Positions 35,620 to 47,181 are shown, counted from the stretch's first letter. The stretch: DNA of 64,000 nt from Euryodendron excelsum (GCA_033060915.1 CM065383.1:17327501-17391500), one strand, 5' to 3'. Numbers and translations: made by a program. Notes: generated by a model not told the origin, from the letters alone.

Positions 35620-36135
35620 TTATTTTCTGCCAAGAACAGGAAAAAGCCATACTAATATATATATGTATATAGCCAGAGAATATAAACATGTGTACAGTAT
35701 GTGTATAGGGAGTGTATAGAAGAGAGAGAAACATTCCTGCTTTCTAGCCCTCGATCGAGCAGCTGACTCACGGTTCTTGATCATGCGCATATGCCTTCGA
35801 TCGCCGCCGGGATTGCTGTCAGGGTCCGGGAACCTTTTCTTCCCAAAGGCCGGGTAGTTCGATGACGATGCCACAGCATCAAACGGCAACACATTCGGAG
35901 AAAACGCATTGGAAATGGGTTGGGCTGTTAAAAGCGAGTATGTCTGATCAGGGCCAGAATTCAAGCTCAGAGCGGTGGCCGGAGGTGACAGCCGACAACC
36001 GTAGCCGGCGGGGACGCTTGTCGGCGGTGGGTTTCTGCCGAGGAAGTCCTGGTATGTTAGGCCACGAAAGTTGGAGTTTCTGGAGGGGCATTCGTGGAGG
36101 GAAGCCAGGTTGATGTCCTTCCACACATCTTCCAT
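35620..36135 (-). CDS. FD-like group A bZIP transcription factor, first exon; probably truncated
   Basis: The frame begins MEDVWKDINLASLHECPS, the N-terminal motif of FD-type flowering bZIPs. It passes through PPATALSLNSG and AFGKKRFPDPD and then has the basic region RRHMRMIKNRESAARSRARKQ (N-x7-R present). FD binds DNA with FT in the floral-activation complex. Homology stops at position 35737, where related genes splice with a phase-0 intron. Here the bases after CAG are GAATGT, one base from the consensus donor GTATGT, so splicing is probably lost and the frame would run on to a stop at 35620. The leucine zipper and the C-terminal phosphorylated FT-binding motif are absent. A lysine of the basic region (RRHK) is Met. 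The ATG at 36135 has a TGA upstream in frame. It is best seen as a broken or partial FD paralogue. Confidence 0.7.
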   Translation of the reverse strand: MEDVWKDINLASLHECPSRNSNFRGLTYQDFLGRNPPPTSVPAGYGCRLSPPATALSLNSGPDQTYSLLTAQPISNAFSPNVLPFDAVASSSNYPAFGKKRFPDPDSNPGGDRRHMRMIKNRESAARSRARKQECFSLFYTLPIHILYTCLYSLAIYIYILVWLFPVLGRK

Positions 36136-36339
36136 CACACTTTCTTGGCAGCTTTTTGGTACTATAGTTCAAGCTCTTCTGTTCGCCCCCGCGGTTGACA
36201 ACAATGGAGAGAGTGAGAGAGAGAGAAGAGAGAGAGGAGGGGTTGGCACGTACCGGGTAGTCTTTGATTGCTTGTGTGAATTTGGTCACCCTTGTACTAC
36301 TGTACTTGGTGCCACGTAGCGCAAGCCGGAACCACATGA

Positions 36340-36952
36340 AAATATACCATGTTTGGTAATGACCTCCGTAATAACAAACAATATATATATATATACTTGA
36401 GTTGTATGAACTTAAAAAGACACTCTGGTCATCATGATATAGATATTTGTCAGAAACACTGCCAAACTTTTCTTTCTATTTTTGCTTCCCGCCACACAAA
36501 AGTTAATGCTGGGTTTCACTTCAATTGATCATTTCACAATCACCCAGAGGCCGACCAAAGCTTGGCCCGCGTCGGCCGCCTAAATTTAAAAATTAAAATG
36601 AATTTTAAATGATTAAATTTAATACTTATTTTAAGTGTAAAATTATTAATCACTTTAGATCTTTAATTTTTTAAAATCTTACTTATTATAAATAAAAATT
36701 TTATAATTTTAATTTTTTTTATAAAAAAATGTCAATTTAAATAAGAAAAGACATATAAAAAAAGAAAAATAAGTCTCAATCTAAATGAGAAAAGACTCAT
36801 AAGAAAAAAAAAACCTACATCAAATAAAAAAAATCCCATAAGAAAAAAAAAATCTCAAGTTAACCATTATAATTACTTAAACTTTTATCAATATAAGAAA
36901 TATCAAATGTCCAACTCTCTCTCTATACATATTTAGAAGTTTAAACTCTCAT

Positions 36953-36987
<35 letters not shown>

Positions 36988-37949
36988 AAAGATAAAAGTT
37001 TCAGACTAAAAAATAAATTAGTAAATCTTATCGATAACATCATTAAACGGCTTGTTGATTTATTTTTGTATTTTTATATAGATCGATGTTTGTTTTATTT
37101 TCTTTTGAACAAAGTTAAAATTTTTTTTTATTGTTTGTGGTTCTATAAGTAGTTGTTACGGTAAAAAAAAAAGTAAATTATGTACTTTGTTGATCAAATC
37201 ACTAATTTTGTATTATGCTAGTCGAATTATTTGGTAAATACTTCACCAAAAACTAATTTTTATTGAATGATTAAATCCATTGTGATTAAGTGAATATTCC
37301 ATTGAAAAGAGAAAAAAATAAATTAATTAATAATTTTTCATCTAAAAAAATCAAATTTAAAGTAAAAAATTTACATCTAGTATTAAAAATATAAAAAGAG
37401 TCATTTAAAATTTTCATTTTAAGAATATTTTTTGCCTCTACTGAAAAAATTCTTGGGTCCGCCACTGCAATCACCTTTGTCGCACCAAGTCAGCCTTAAC
37501 AGTTATGAATCCCAACCACACCCATTTTACGGCAACTCGATGGTTTGTGTCCATAAGAGCAAGGCAAATCAGGTAAGTTTTTTGTACAATTTTTTTTGAA
37601 AACATAGCATTTTCTTAATATAAATAACTCATTATATTTCGAGAAAATATTATGTTTCCAATTCAAGAGTCGGCATATATTAGACAACAATGTATACCAA
37701 TGAACGTGGACTCCAAGTTTAGACACTAACAATCGAGACACCTAAAATAATAAATTTCATCACCACATTATTTGTCATGTGCTTGAATTTTATGTGTTAG
37801 TTTTATGAAGAAACACATGGGGGAATAGGATTTCACAAGTGGCCTAAATGCTCCCATGCTGAAATAAAATAAATATTCCAGCTTTCCATTCCCTTTTCTC
37901 TTTTTAGTATAACGAATGAAAAAGAGAATGCCAATTTAATTTTCATGCG

Positions 37950-37989
<40 letters not shown>

Positions 37990-38080
37990 TGGCAATGGTG
38001 GGGAAGAACTAGGGTTGGCAAGGAAGTTGTTGGTGCTGGGGGTGAGGGCTAAGCAGGGAGTGGGTGGCAGGGGAGGTTGG
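36340..38080. other. intergenic region, repeat-rich
   Basis: Contains AT-rich sequence with poly-A runs (36590-36860), a (CT)n run at 36956-36982, and a right edge of family M2 (GGTCCGCCACTGCAATC, near 37457). A (GA)n run lies at 37952-37986. No gene seen. Confidence 0.5.
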
Positions 38081-38084
38081 CAGT

Positions 38085-38355
38085 TAGTGGTGGAGCTAGG
38101 ATTTCAGTTCAGAGGGGTAAATTCTAATGTAATACGTTAATCCCCCAAGAAATTTGTTGGCAAATTCATATATCATCAACCTGTTTGTTGTATATCATTT
38201 CATACCTATTATATTTATCAATACGCATCCCTTGATTTAAACTTATACTCATGGTATTGGATTAAAATTTCATAATGGAATACGACTCTATTTCTGCTAA
38301 ATTATAGGTAAATTTTTTAAAAAATTTTCGACCCCTCTAGCTTTGCCAGTGCTGC
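38085..38355. repeat. dispersed repeat, family M2 copy
   Basis: Opens AGTGGTGGAGCTAGGATTTC and closes CCTCTAGCTTTGCCAGTGC, an inverted edge pair of about 18 bases with mismatches. It is the shortest complete copy of the family in the window. Confidence 0.55.
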
Positions 38356-38359
38356 CAGT

Positions 38360-39500
38360 GGTGAGGGTGTGGTTAGGGGGTAAGGATTAGGGTGGCAATC
38401 GGTGATGTGGATGGGGAGGTTGTAGATGGCAATGTTGAGGATGAGGGTTGGGTTAGCGATCTGTGGTGTGGTGGATGGGATTGGGGGACTATGAGTGGTG
38501 GGGGTTGTCTGCTCATTTCCAAAATCGGAAAAATTCTTCCACCTCATTAAGGGAACCGTACGTGACACTTCCGCATCATACGGCTCCGTCCCGAGCTTCC
38601 TAAACCTTTTCTTTATGAGAATTTTGAAAATTCATTAATGCTTTGTTTGGATCAAAGATTTGAGAAGAGAAAAAGAAAGAGAACAAAATATAAAATTATA
38701 TTATATGTTTGATTGTTAGAAAAAGTGGAGAATAAAAGAACATAAAAAGGTGGTAAGGATTTAGAATCTCTTATTTTGTTTTATTTTTTCTTACTTTTTT
38801 CTTGATAAATTCATATTCCAAACACAACATAAATACAACTAATCCTAACTCTCTCTTCCCTGTATCTACCTCTTTGCACCCCAACATTCCAAATCGATTG
38901 AGACTCCACCTCATCCACAACATAAACTCCATCAACTGAAACTCTTATATTTTTCAATAATCACCCCAATTCTAGTTGCCAAATTGTGTTTAAAGTATTG
39001 AATAAAGAAGTAAAAAGGAAGAGAGAAATATAAAGCTAAGTTGTTTTGGGTAGCTTAAGAACAGAGAGAAACAAATGTGATGGCTAGAGAGGAGAAGGTA
39101 GGAAGAAAAAAATAGTAAGAAAGAGTTGAGGACATTAGAGTAATTTATCATGTCTAAATTAATATATGCATAATAACACATGCCAAAATTATTACATACG
39201 GTTATTGTAAGTTTTGCACTTTAATCCAAGCCATAAGTGTTCTCTTTTTTTTGTGCTTTTAGGTCAAACTAAAAGGAAATAAAGAATAATATATATATAT
39301 ATATATATATTTCTTTAAAATTCAAATGAGACCAGGACAAAAATAGGATACATTATTTAGGAAAAAATGTTAGTATAAGTCACATCCACAAAAACTAGTC
39401 ACCTCAACTGAGCTCTACCAACCTAAATTGGACCACCAACACATGTTGGGAATCAAATAAAGCGACTAGTATCAGTCAACGAGTGATGAACACCGGTAAC
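38360..39500. other. intergenic region, no gene recognised
   Basis: G-rich low-complexity sequence (38360-38520) gives way to AT-rich sequence with a (TA)n run at about 39288-39311. Nothing protein-like was found on either strand. Confidence 0.5.
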
Positions 39501-39503
39501 TAG

Positions 39504-39830
39504 GGGTGGCTATGGGCTTGATGGCCAATCGGCCTATCCAAACCAGCCCATCATTTATAGGGCTTGGAATTATTTTTTAGGCTCGATTTTGTCAATGGAT
39601 GGATTTGAGAAATATGTTCAAATCGACCCGAAATACATTTAAAATATTATATTTATTTTGATATATATATCTATATAATTAAAATTTATTTTATTTAAGA
39701 TTATTTATAAAATAAAAAACTATTGATTAAAATTTTTTTGGTATTAAATGGATGAGTTTAAAATTTTATTTTGGACCTGATAAAAATTATTCTGATGTAT
39801 GTCCATCCGATCGACCAATGTCCACACCTA
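39504..39830. mobile_element. MITE-like inverted repeat, family M1 copy 2
   Basis: The left edge AGGGGTGGCTATGGGCTTG and the right edge GATCGACCAATGTCCACACCTA pair imperfectly. The interior repeats GGGCTTGGAATTATTTTTTAG and an AATATTATATTTATTTTGATAT core also present in the copy at 15010-15391. Confidence 0.5.
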
Positions 39831-39989
39831 AGTTAGGCCATCACCCTCATTATTCAGGTGATCAAAGATCAAAGATTCTAGTATCTAAAATGTGTGTGGG
39901 GGAGAGGGTTTTTTTTTTACCAACTTAAAGTAAAATTTCAAGTTTATTTTCAAAATAAAAAGTTTTTGAAATTTAATCTCGAAATAAGA

Positions 39990-40165
39990 TAAAGCACGAT
40001 TCACAACCACGCTTTAGGGTAAGGCGTGGTTATGAACCACGCTTTACTTTTTTTGTCCACATGGACTGGCTGCATAGCAAAAAAGATTGGTTGCTAATCA
40101 CTCTTTCTATAAAGCATGGTTAGCAACCACGCTTTATATAAAGAGTGGTTTGCAACCACGTTTTT
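39990..40165. repeat. 30-bp-phased array of near-perfect 27-bp palindromes
   Basis: Units start at 39990, 40020, 40080, 40110 and 40139. Each is an inverted repeat with arms close to TAAAGCGTGGTT and AACCACGCTTTA around a 3-base centre. The slot between 40050 and 40076 instead holds a different palindrome, GTCCACATGGAC. Units 2 and 4 are almost perfect; unit 3 is the most diverged. Single strands could form a row of hairpins. I recognise no function. Confidence 0.85.
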
Positions 40166-40329
40166 ATTTTTTATTTTTTAGGTTTTATACATTTATATAT
40201 TTATAGATTTCATTTATTGATTTTATACATTATTATTTAGTAAATTAAATAATTTATTAAAGATATTAAATTATAAATTTTGTATTTTCGTATTTGTAAC
40301 TAAATAATTTAGAAAATATCTACTAAAAA

Positions 40330-40880
40330 ACACCTAAGGCACCAATGCCCTAGATGCCCTAGCAACCCTAGATAATGCCCTAACCCTAACCGATCCAAAT
40401 TGTAACTCTAGCAAACCTAAGGCACCAATGCCCAAACCCTAACCCTAGAAATCCACTGACGCCCTAACCATAGCCTTAATGCTAACCAACTCAACCCCTA
40501 ACCCTAGCAACCCACTGGTGCCCTAACTTTAATCAACCGAAAGCCTAACCCTAGACCTAACCCTAACTAACCGAAAGCATAACCCAAACCCTAACCCTCG
40601 CAACTCACCAACACCTTAACCGTAGCCCTAACCCTAGCAACCCACCAATGCCCAAACTCTAGCTCTAATCCTAATCAACCCAAAGCTGAACCCTAACCTT
40701 AACCCTTGTTAGTAATCTCGTAAGATATGGTTTAAATCTAACCCTAGTTTAATTGAACTTATAACTGTAGTTTAACCGTAATTATATGTAACCCTAGTTT
40801 AACCCTATTTCAACCCTAGTTTAATCCTAATTAAACCTAGTTAAACCATGGCGTAGTTAACCCTAACCCTACAATAAGTT
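40330..40880 (+). repeat. degenerate telomere-like (CCCTAA)n sequence
   Basis: CCCTAACCCTA-type heptamer motifs recur throughout, embedded in longer degenerate units such as CCCTAGCAACCCACTG and ATCAACCGAAAGC. The plant telomere repeat is CCCTAAA. Perfect runs are short, so this is an old interstitial array or a telomere-like minisatellite. Confidence 0.7.
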
Positions 40881-40973
40881 TATGGTTTATTTTATAGTCA
40901 TGGCTACGTATAACTTATCTCATAATAAAGTTAAGTTACTATACGATGTGTACTAAAAATTTAAATAAAATAC

Positions 40974-41565
40974 TGTGGGGTAAATGCACACGGCCTAATC
41001 CATCTAGTTAGGCCTAACTAACACAAATTGAAGCTGGGCTGCTGGGTGGCCCAAATCGAGCACTAAAGGACGGTCCAACACAAGGTGCTGACCTTGGCCC
41101 AAACCGCAAAAGGTGAGCCCAAACCGCTAGCGGTCTCAAAGTATTAAATGTGAAGTTGACCAGCATTAAATGCACCAATGGCTCCCCACGCAACGTCGAC
41201 CTGCACGACTGATCAGCAGAATTCTTCAGCGATGGTAAGGCAGACTTTGCATGTGGTCAGTCGGCGGCAAATGATGAAGCCTACCCAACAGGCCATGATA
41301 ACCTGCTGGTAGGCTAGGAGCAAAACACTCCATTGATCACACTATAAATACCAAAGACCTCAAGAACTAGATATGGACAATTAACTCCATGTATATATAA
41401 CTTTTATTTATTCAACTCTTGATTAAGCTTGCTAACTTAGTCATCAGAGTGTGATTGGCCCAACAAAGGCCGACCACTTCTAACTTCTCTTTCTTGCAGA
41501 GAGTTTGGACTCATTAACATTGGCTTGAGTGATCGGCTAGGCCTTTCCGAAAAATTTCACCTACA
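40974..41565 (+). repeat. 5' LTR of the Tat-type element
   Basis: Runs from TGTGGGGTAAATGCACACG to CACCTACA. ACTATAAATACC at 41341-41352 is a good TATA box for the element's sense transcript. Confidence 0.92.
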
Positions 41566-41585
41566 ATTGGCGTTGTTTGTGGGAA
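41566..41585 (+). other. primer binding site of the Tat-type element
   Basis: ATTGGCGTTGTTTGTGGGAA directly follows the 5' LTR. It is a decayed form of TGGCGCCGTCTGTGGGAA, found at this place in many plant Ty3/gypsy elements. Confidence 0.65.
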
Positions 41586-41597
41586 GGCTGAGAAACC

Positions 41598-42890
41598 ATG
41601 AGTTTAAACGATCGAAGGGGAAGAGGAGAGAACCACAATGAGCGAGGCAACGAAGCTTCCTCCAGTAAAGATCAAACCAATTCGGCGCACTGCCAATCTA
41701 CCCCAGTAGATTGGCACAGAGGCAGAATGTTGAGATCGGAGATATAAACCCCTGTTGAGAGCCACCAGGAAGCACAAGACGAACTGCGGAAGAACCCGGA
41801 CTATGTTTGGGAGAAAAATTTTCGCAGAAACCACCATCGAGACCTTACGCCTTCACCCTCCAGTGGACGCGTCCCAAGTGAAGATACGCTCTGTTTGGCC
41901 GAAAGGGAGATTTTGCAGCACTGTGAAGAGATTGCCCACCTCATCTCCTAAGTTTGGGTCATGAGAAAGGAAATCTCTGGAAGAGACAGGCATGAGAGAG
42001 AAAGGTCTCTGAACCGTGAAAGAAGTGCAAGAAGCATTGGTGTCCTAGCGCTGCGAGTGAGAGGAAGCTACACCTCTAGCACCGGGCACTGCGAGGATAG
42101 ACGATTAGATCGGTGCCCGAAAAAAAGCAAGACTCCGCAAAATGAAGCACGGGCTAATGATGATTGGCAGCAAAAAGACTAGGAGAAATAGTTCAACGAA
42201 AAGTTGGAGGATAAGAAGCAGCAAACTAAGGAACGCACAACCCATGACCTGATCAAAAAAGCTTTGGACCAGATTGCATCCATGCCATTCACAGAGGAGA
42301 TTGAGTCCCACCCAATTCCTCGAAAGTTTACCCCATCAAAGTTAACTTTGTACGACAGAAAGGTTGACCCAGTTAACCATGTTCGGCATTATAAGCAGAT
42401 AATGGTGTTATGGTGCGGTGACCAAACATTGATGTGCCAAATCTTTCCTTCCAATTTGGGGGACATGGCTTTACGATGGTTTGACAAGTTGCTGTCTAGA
42501 TCAGTACCAAACTGGAAGCAACTCGTTGAGCTGTTCACTGCTTGCTTCATAGCCAACAGCACGCAGCCCAAGGAGGTTGATTCCTTACTGACCTTAAGGA
42601 AAGACGAGGGGGACGGATTGCGGGTATACGCATGGCGATACTGGGAGACTTACAACGAGATTGATGAGTGCAGCGAGCAACTAGCCGTAACTCAATTCAA
42701 AATCAGCCTGCCCAGGGAGCATCGTTTACGGCAATCCCCAATGAAGAAGCCGACCCTCACCGTACAGGAATTAATGTTAAGAATCAAGCACTATGCAAGA
42801 TTAGATGAAGATGTGCCTCAGTCAAGTTTAGCAAAGGTCGGCATTGTTGCCGAAAAGACAAACAAGAAGGAAGCCAAGAAACCTGGATAA
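41598..42890 (+). pseudogene. gag of the Tat-type element
   Basis: A single frame can be followed from ATG 41598 (MSLNDRRGRGE) to 42890, with in-frame stops at about 41748, 41949, 42180 and 42189 and no frameshift. The last 228 codons are open and hold the Retrotrans_gag domain (IPRKFTPSKLTLYDRKVDPV, FPSNLGDMALRWFDKL, LREHRLR-type end). Stops such as CAG to TAG or CAA to TAA fit C-to-T decay of methylated DNA. The frame continues past 42890 toward the zinc knuckle. Confidence 0.8.
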
Positions 42891-43538
42891 GAAGACAACA
42901 ACCGGAAAAGAAAGGTGAATGATGGGGTCTATACAGTTTTTAAGGATCCTATCTATAAAATCTTGCCCCAGATCCATGACAAACCATTTTTCAAGTGGCC
43001 CCCGAAGTTAGGAGGGTACCCAGCATCTCGAGACCAAAAGAGATTCTATTCTTACCACCGCGAGAAGTGACACAAGACGGAGCAGTGTCGGCATCTCAAG
43101 ACCCACTTGGAGGATTTGGCCAAGGTTGGCCATTTTGACCAATTTATTGATCGGGACAAGACAAAAATTGAGGCCGAGCAACCGCAAATGGAAGATGTCC
43201 CACAGAAGGAGATTGAAGCAAGACCGGTCCGAGTAATCAATGTGCCGCACGATTTAACTGAATCAGGAGCCGTCGATCCACATAGATACCAGATCGAAAT
43301 ACAAAAAGCCACACACTTGAGGGAAGTAATGCAGATACAACCACTGAGCAAAAAGGTTAAAGTCGGCGATGGCCCTATGTCCATTACCTTCACTGACGAA
43401 GACTTCATGGGGGTGCAGACCCTTCATAATGACGCCTTAGTTGTAACATTGAGAATGGCAGGCAGTGATGTGAAAAGATTGCTCATTGACCAAAGAAGTC
43501 TGTCTGAGGTCATGTACTATAGCCTGTTTAAAAATTAG
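42891..43538 (+). pseudogene. zinc knuckle and protease region of the Tat-type element
   Basis: In the gag frame, YSYHREK-stop-HKTEQC is a CxYHxxxGHxTExC knuckle whose first Cys is Tyr and whose Gly codon is a stop. The open part from 43107 leads to the retropepsin region SITFTDEDFMGVQTLHNDA and LLIDQRSLSEVMYYSLF. There the active-site Gly after Asp is replaced (D-Q-R-S instead of the usual D-x-G-S), so the protease would be dead. A stop and a frameshift follow at 43536. Confidence 0.7.
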
Positions 43539-43576
43539 AGCTCAAGGAGTCCGACCCATAGCTATCACTTAATCCA

Positions 43577-44700
43577 TTGGACGGATTCAGCTCATACCCA
43601 GTTTGGCCTTTGGGGAAGGTAACTATTCCTATGACTGCTGGAGGAATTATGTTGCAGACGAAATTCCTGGTAGTTAACGTGCCTTTCCCCTACAATGCTA
43701 TCATGAGGCAAACCTGGTCACACCTCATGAAAGCTATCCCCTCGTCCTACCATCAGCTGATCAGATTTCTGATCCCCGGTGGAGTGGGGGAAATAAAATG
43801 AAACCAAGTGGCTGCCAAGTAGTGTTTCCTGACGGCATGCACAACAAAGACAAAGGCTGAAAAAGTACAAATGATAGAGCTGCACGAAGACACCCCTACT
43901 ATCGACGATGTGGGGCAGACGCCGGAGAACAAGGCTGTGAAAGAACTAAAGAAGTTACGCATCAATCGGCAAGATGACAAGTACTTCATCATCGACACAT
44001 CCTTGTCCAAAACTGAGGAGCACTCTCTAATCGAGTTGTTGACAAATTATCTTGAACTGTTCGCCTGGACTTCTTATGATATGTCGGGGATTGATGCCGA
44101 GGTTGCCTGCCACAGGCTAAATGCTGACTCGAAATGCTGACCTGTGGTCCAAAAAGAGAGAAGGGCGACAACACAGCATGTGGACGCTGTTATTGAACAA
44201 ACTGAAAAGCTCTTGGAAGCTGGGGCAATTTGGGAAATCCACTACTCTAGTTGGCTTTCAGACACAGTGGTGGTGGATAAGAAGGACGACAAGTGGAAGG
44301 TCTGTGTGGACTTCACTGATCTAAACAAAGCATGCCCCAATGACCTTTTCTCCCTACCCAAGATTGACCAGCTCGTGGATGCAACAGCCGGCTTCGAGAG
44401 GATAAGTTTCTTGGATGCTTATCGAGGGTATCACCAGATTCCCCTCCATCTTGATGACCAAGAGAAGACGGCCTTCATCACTCCAAGGGGTATATTGTGA
44501 TGCCCTTTGGTCTAAAGAACGCTAGGGCTACATACCAGTGATTGGTCACCAAGAAGTTCAAAAACCATATCGGCAGCACTGTGAAGGTCTACATCGACGA
44601 CTTGGTGGTGAAGAGCAAAGTCAGTAACTCCTATTTGGAAGATCTAAAAGAAGTACTCAGCATCCTAAAGCAGAACAAAAAACGAGAGCAAAGTCAGTAA
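43577..44700 (+). pseudogene. reverse transcriptase region of the Tat-type element
   Basis: Fragments give KWKVCVDFTDLNKACPND, FSLPKIDQLVDATAGFE and FLDAYRGYHQIPLH, then, after a small deletion with frameshift at about 44500, VMPFGLKNARATYQ and VYIDDLVVKS, the catalytic YxDD box. The order and spacing are those of Ty3/gypsy RT. A stop follows ATYQ. Confidence 0.85.
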
Positions 44701-45400
44701 CTCCCATTTGGCAAATTCCTGGGGTTCTTAGTTACACATTGCTGCATTGAGGTGGATTCGTGATAGATCAGTGCAATCTAGAGCGTTCAGGCCCTGAAGA
44801 ATGCTAAGGAAGTGCAGAAGTTAACTAGAATGGCAGCAGCACTCAATAGGTTCATAAGCCGATCATCAGACAAGTGCCGACCATTCTTCCAACTTCTCAA
44901 AAAATGAGAACAGTTCAAATGGACTCTGAAATGTGACCAAGCCCTCAATGATTTGAAGAAATACCCTACCGCCTTTACTTTCCACCCCATTCTAGCATGA
45001 GGAACTCTTCCTCTACCTCTCGGTGTCGGAGCATGCAATTAACGCCGTACTACTCAGGCAATAAGATTGGCAACAGTTGGCTGTTTATTATGTCAGCAAA
45101 ACTCTTCTCGGGGCAGAAAGTATATACTAAACCCTAGAGAAATTGGCACTCGCACTGGTAGTAGCATCCCGCAAATTGGTGCACTACTTCTGAGCTTATA
45201 CCATCAACGTCCTTACAGATAACTAGTTCAAACCATTCCTCAGAATGGCTGACTTCTCTGGCAGATTAGCAAAATGGGCTGTGGAGTTGGGGGAGTTTGA
45301 CATCAAGTTCCATTCGAGATTGGCTGTGAAAGGGCAGGTGCTTGTATATTTCATTACCGAATTCTTCGTTGAACTACCACCCAAAGCTGACCAAACCCCA
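44700..45400 (+). pseudogene. RT C-terminus and first RNase H-like region, heavily decayed
   Basis: Short stretches in several frames resemble the connection region of Ty3/gypsy pol: NAKEVQKLTRMAAALNRFI and CRPFFQLLKK, then KLVHYF near 45185. Stops are frequent (44763, 44905, 45063, 45196). Boundaries are approximate. Confidence 0.55.
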
Positions 45401-45851
45401 CCTCCTGCTTAAAAACACGACGACCTCCCACTGGATCTTTGGAAGAACGCTGATCATTGGAAACTCTACGTCGACGGAGTCTTCAATGACCGGAGGGCAG
45501 GATCGGGCATAGTGCTCATTACACTAGACGGTTTAGCCATCGAACAAGTTATCGAGCTTGAGTTTACTGCCTCGAACAACGAATCAGAGTACAAAGCCTT
45601 GCTCATTGGACTACGCTGAGACATCAAATTGAAAATCACTGAGATTTTCATTTATTCGGACTCCTTGTTAGTTGTTAACCAAATCACAGGAGAATACGCA
45701 GCAAAGAATAACAGAATGATGCAGTACCTAGCTAAAGCTAAGGAATTGCTGAACAAATTTAGCAGTTACAAACTTCGCCAGATCAGTCGAGATAATAACT
45801 CTCATGCCGATGCTCTGGCGACGTTAGCAACAGCCTTGAAGTCAGGGTAAA
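45400..45851 (+). pseudogene. RNase H domain of the Tat-type element
   Basis: [54 protein letters not shown] and SRDNNSHADALATLATAL give the D-E-D-D set of a type I RNase H in correct order. One stop at about 45620 interrupts it. An extra RNase H just before integrase is a hallmark of Tat elements. Confidence 0.75.
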
Positions 45852-47181
45852 AAAGAACAATCAACATGGAGACTTTGGCCAGACCAAGCATATTTCATGA
45901 AGAAGAACAAGATCTGGCTGTAGAACAGTTGGGGCCATCCTAGATGAACCCAATTATCTCCTATCTCGACAAAAAGGAGCTACCAGAGGGCAAAAATAAA
46001 GCCAGACGAATCAAATACGTAGCTCTTAAATACTGGCTGTCACCAAGCAAGGAACTTTACTGGCGGTTCTTCATAGGTCCATACTTGCACTGTGTCCATC
46101 CGGATAAGGTGCAAAGCGTCCTATTTAAAATCCACGAAAGAAAAATGTGAAAGTCACATCAGTGGAAGATCTGTAGCACACCGAGCTATCTCATAAGGAT
46201 ACTGGTGGCCCTATATGCAAAAAGACGCAGCCCAGTACATCCTAAAGTGTGAAAAGTGTCAGAGGTACTCTCCCATCATACATCAGCCTGCTGAGGATCT
46301 CGCAACCATTACCAATCTATGGCCTTTTGCCCAGTGGAGACTAGACATAGTTGGGCCTTTGCCTCGAGCTCTGGGTAACAAGAGGTTCCTTATTGTGGCG
46401 ACAGACTACTTCACTAAATCGGTAGAAGCAGAGCCCTTGTAAAAAATCAGGGAGATTGACGCTAAGAGATTCCCGTGGAAGAGCATAGTGACAAGGTTTA
46501 GCATCCCTCATGCCATTGTCTCGGATAACGGCACCAATTTGATAGCAACATGTTTAGGTCATTCTGTGAAGAGCTCGAGATTAGAAACTATTACTCAACA
46601 CCAGCCTACCCACAGTGCAATGGGCAAGACAAGATTTTGAACAAAACTATGCTCAATGGGATTAAAAAGTGGCTGGAGAGGCTAAAGGAAAATGAGTGGA
46701 GGAGCTACCCAGCGTTCTGTGGTCCTATAGAACCACCCTGAGAAGATCTACTGGCCAAACCCCCTTCTCTTTGGCTTACGGGGTGGAAGCAGTCATACCT
46801 TTGGAGGTTGGATTACCAACAATCAAATCGACAGCATTCAATACCAGACTTAATGACCAGACTATGGCAAAGGATCTGGATCGTGCCAAAGAAAAAAGGA
46901 AAGCTGCCTTAATTAGACTCACCGAATATCAGCGGCAGTTAAGATGCTCCTATAACAAACAAGTTCGTCCGAGAAACTTTGCTTTGGGTGACCTAGTTTT
47001 ACAAAAAGTGCTAGGGGCAACAAAGAACCTAGCGGATGGCAAACTCGGCCCCAACTGGAAGGGCCCCTATCGAGTGGCATCCCAGGTCGGTGTTAGCGCA
47101 TACCGACTAGAAACTGTGGAAGAGGGAAGACAGCTACCTCGACCTTGGAATGTAAACAACCTGAAGAAGTTCTACCAGTAG
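45852..47181 (+). pseudogene. integrase region of the Tat-type element
   Basis: In pieces from two frames: ILKCEKCQRYSPI (the CxxC half of the zinc domain), WRLDIVGPLPRALGNKRF and ATDYFTKSVEAEPL (first catalytic Asp region), SDNGTNL (second Asp), and YPQCNGQDKILNKTML, where the catalytic Glu of NGQ-x-E is Lys. A 161-codon open end (46696-47181) carries WSYRTTLRRSTGQTPFSLAY and a C-terminal GPYRVASQ..YRLETV..PRPWNVNNLKKFYQ region. Confidence 0.8.

Noticed and set aside
39990..40165. CRISPR array
   Set aside because: The 30-bp grid resembles one at first glance, but the units are palindromes with 3-base linkers and no spacers, in a plant nuclear genome.
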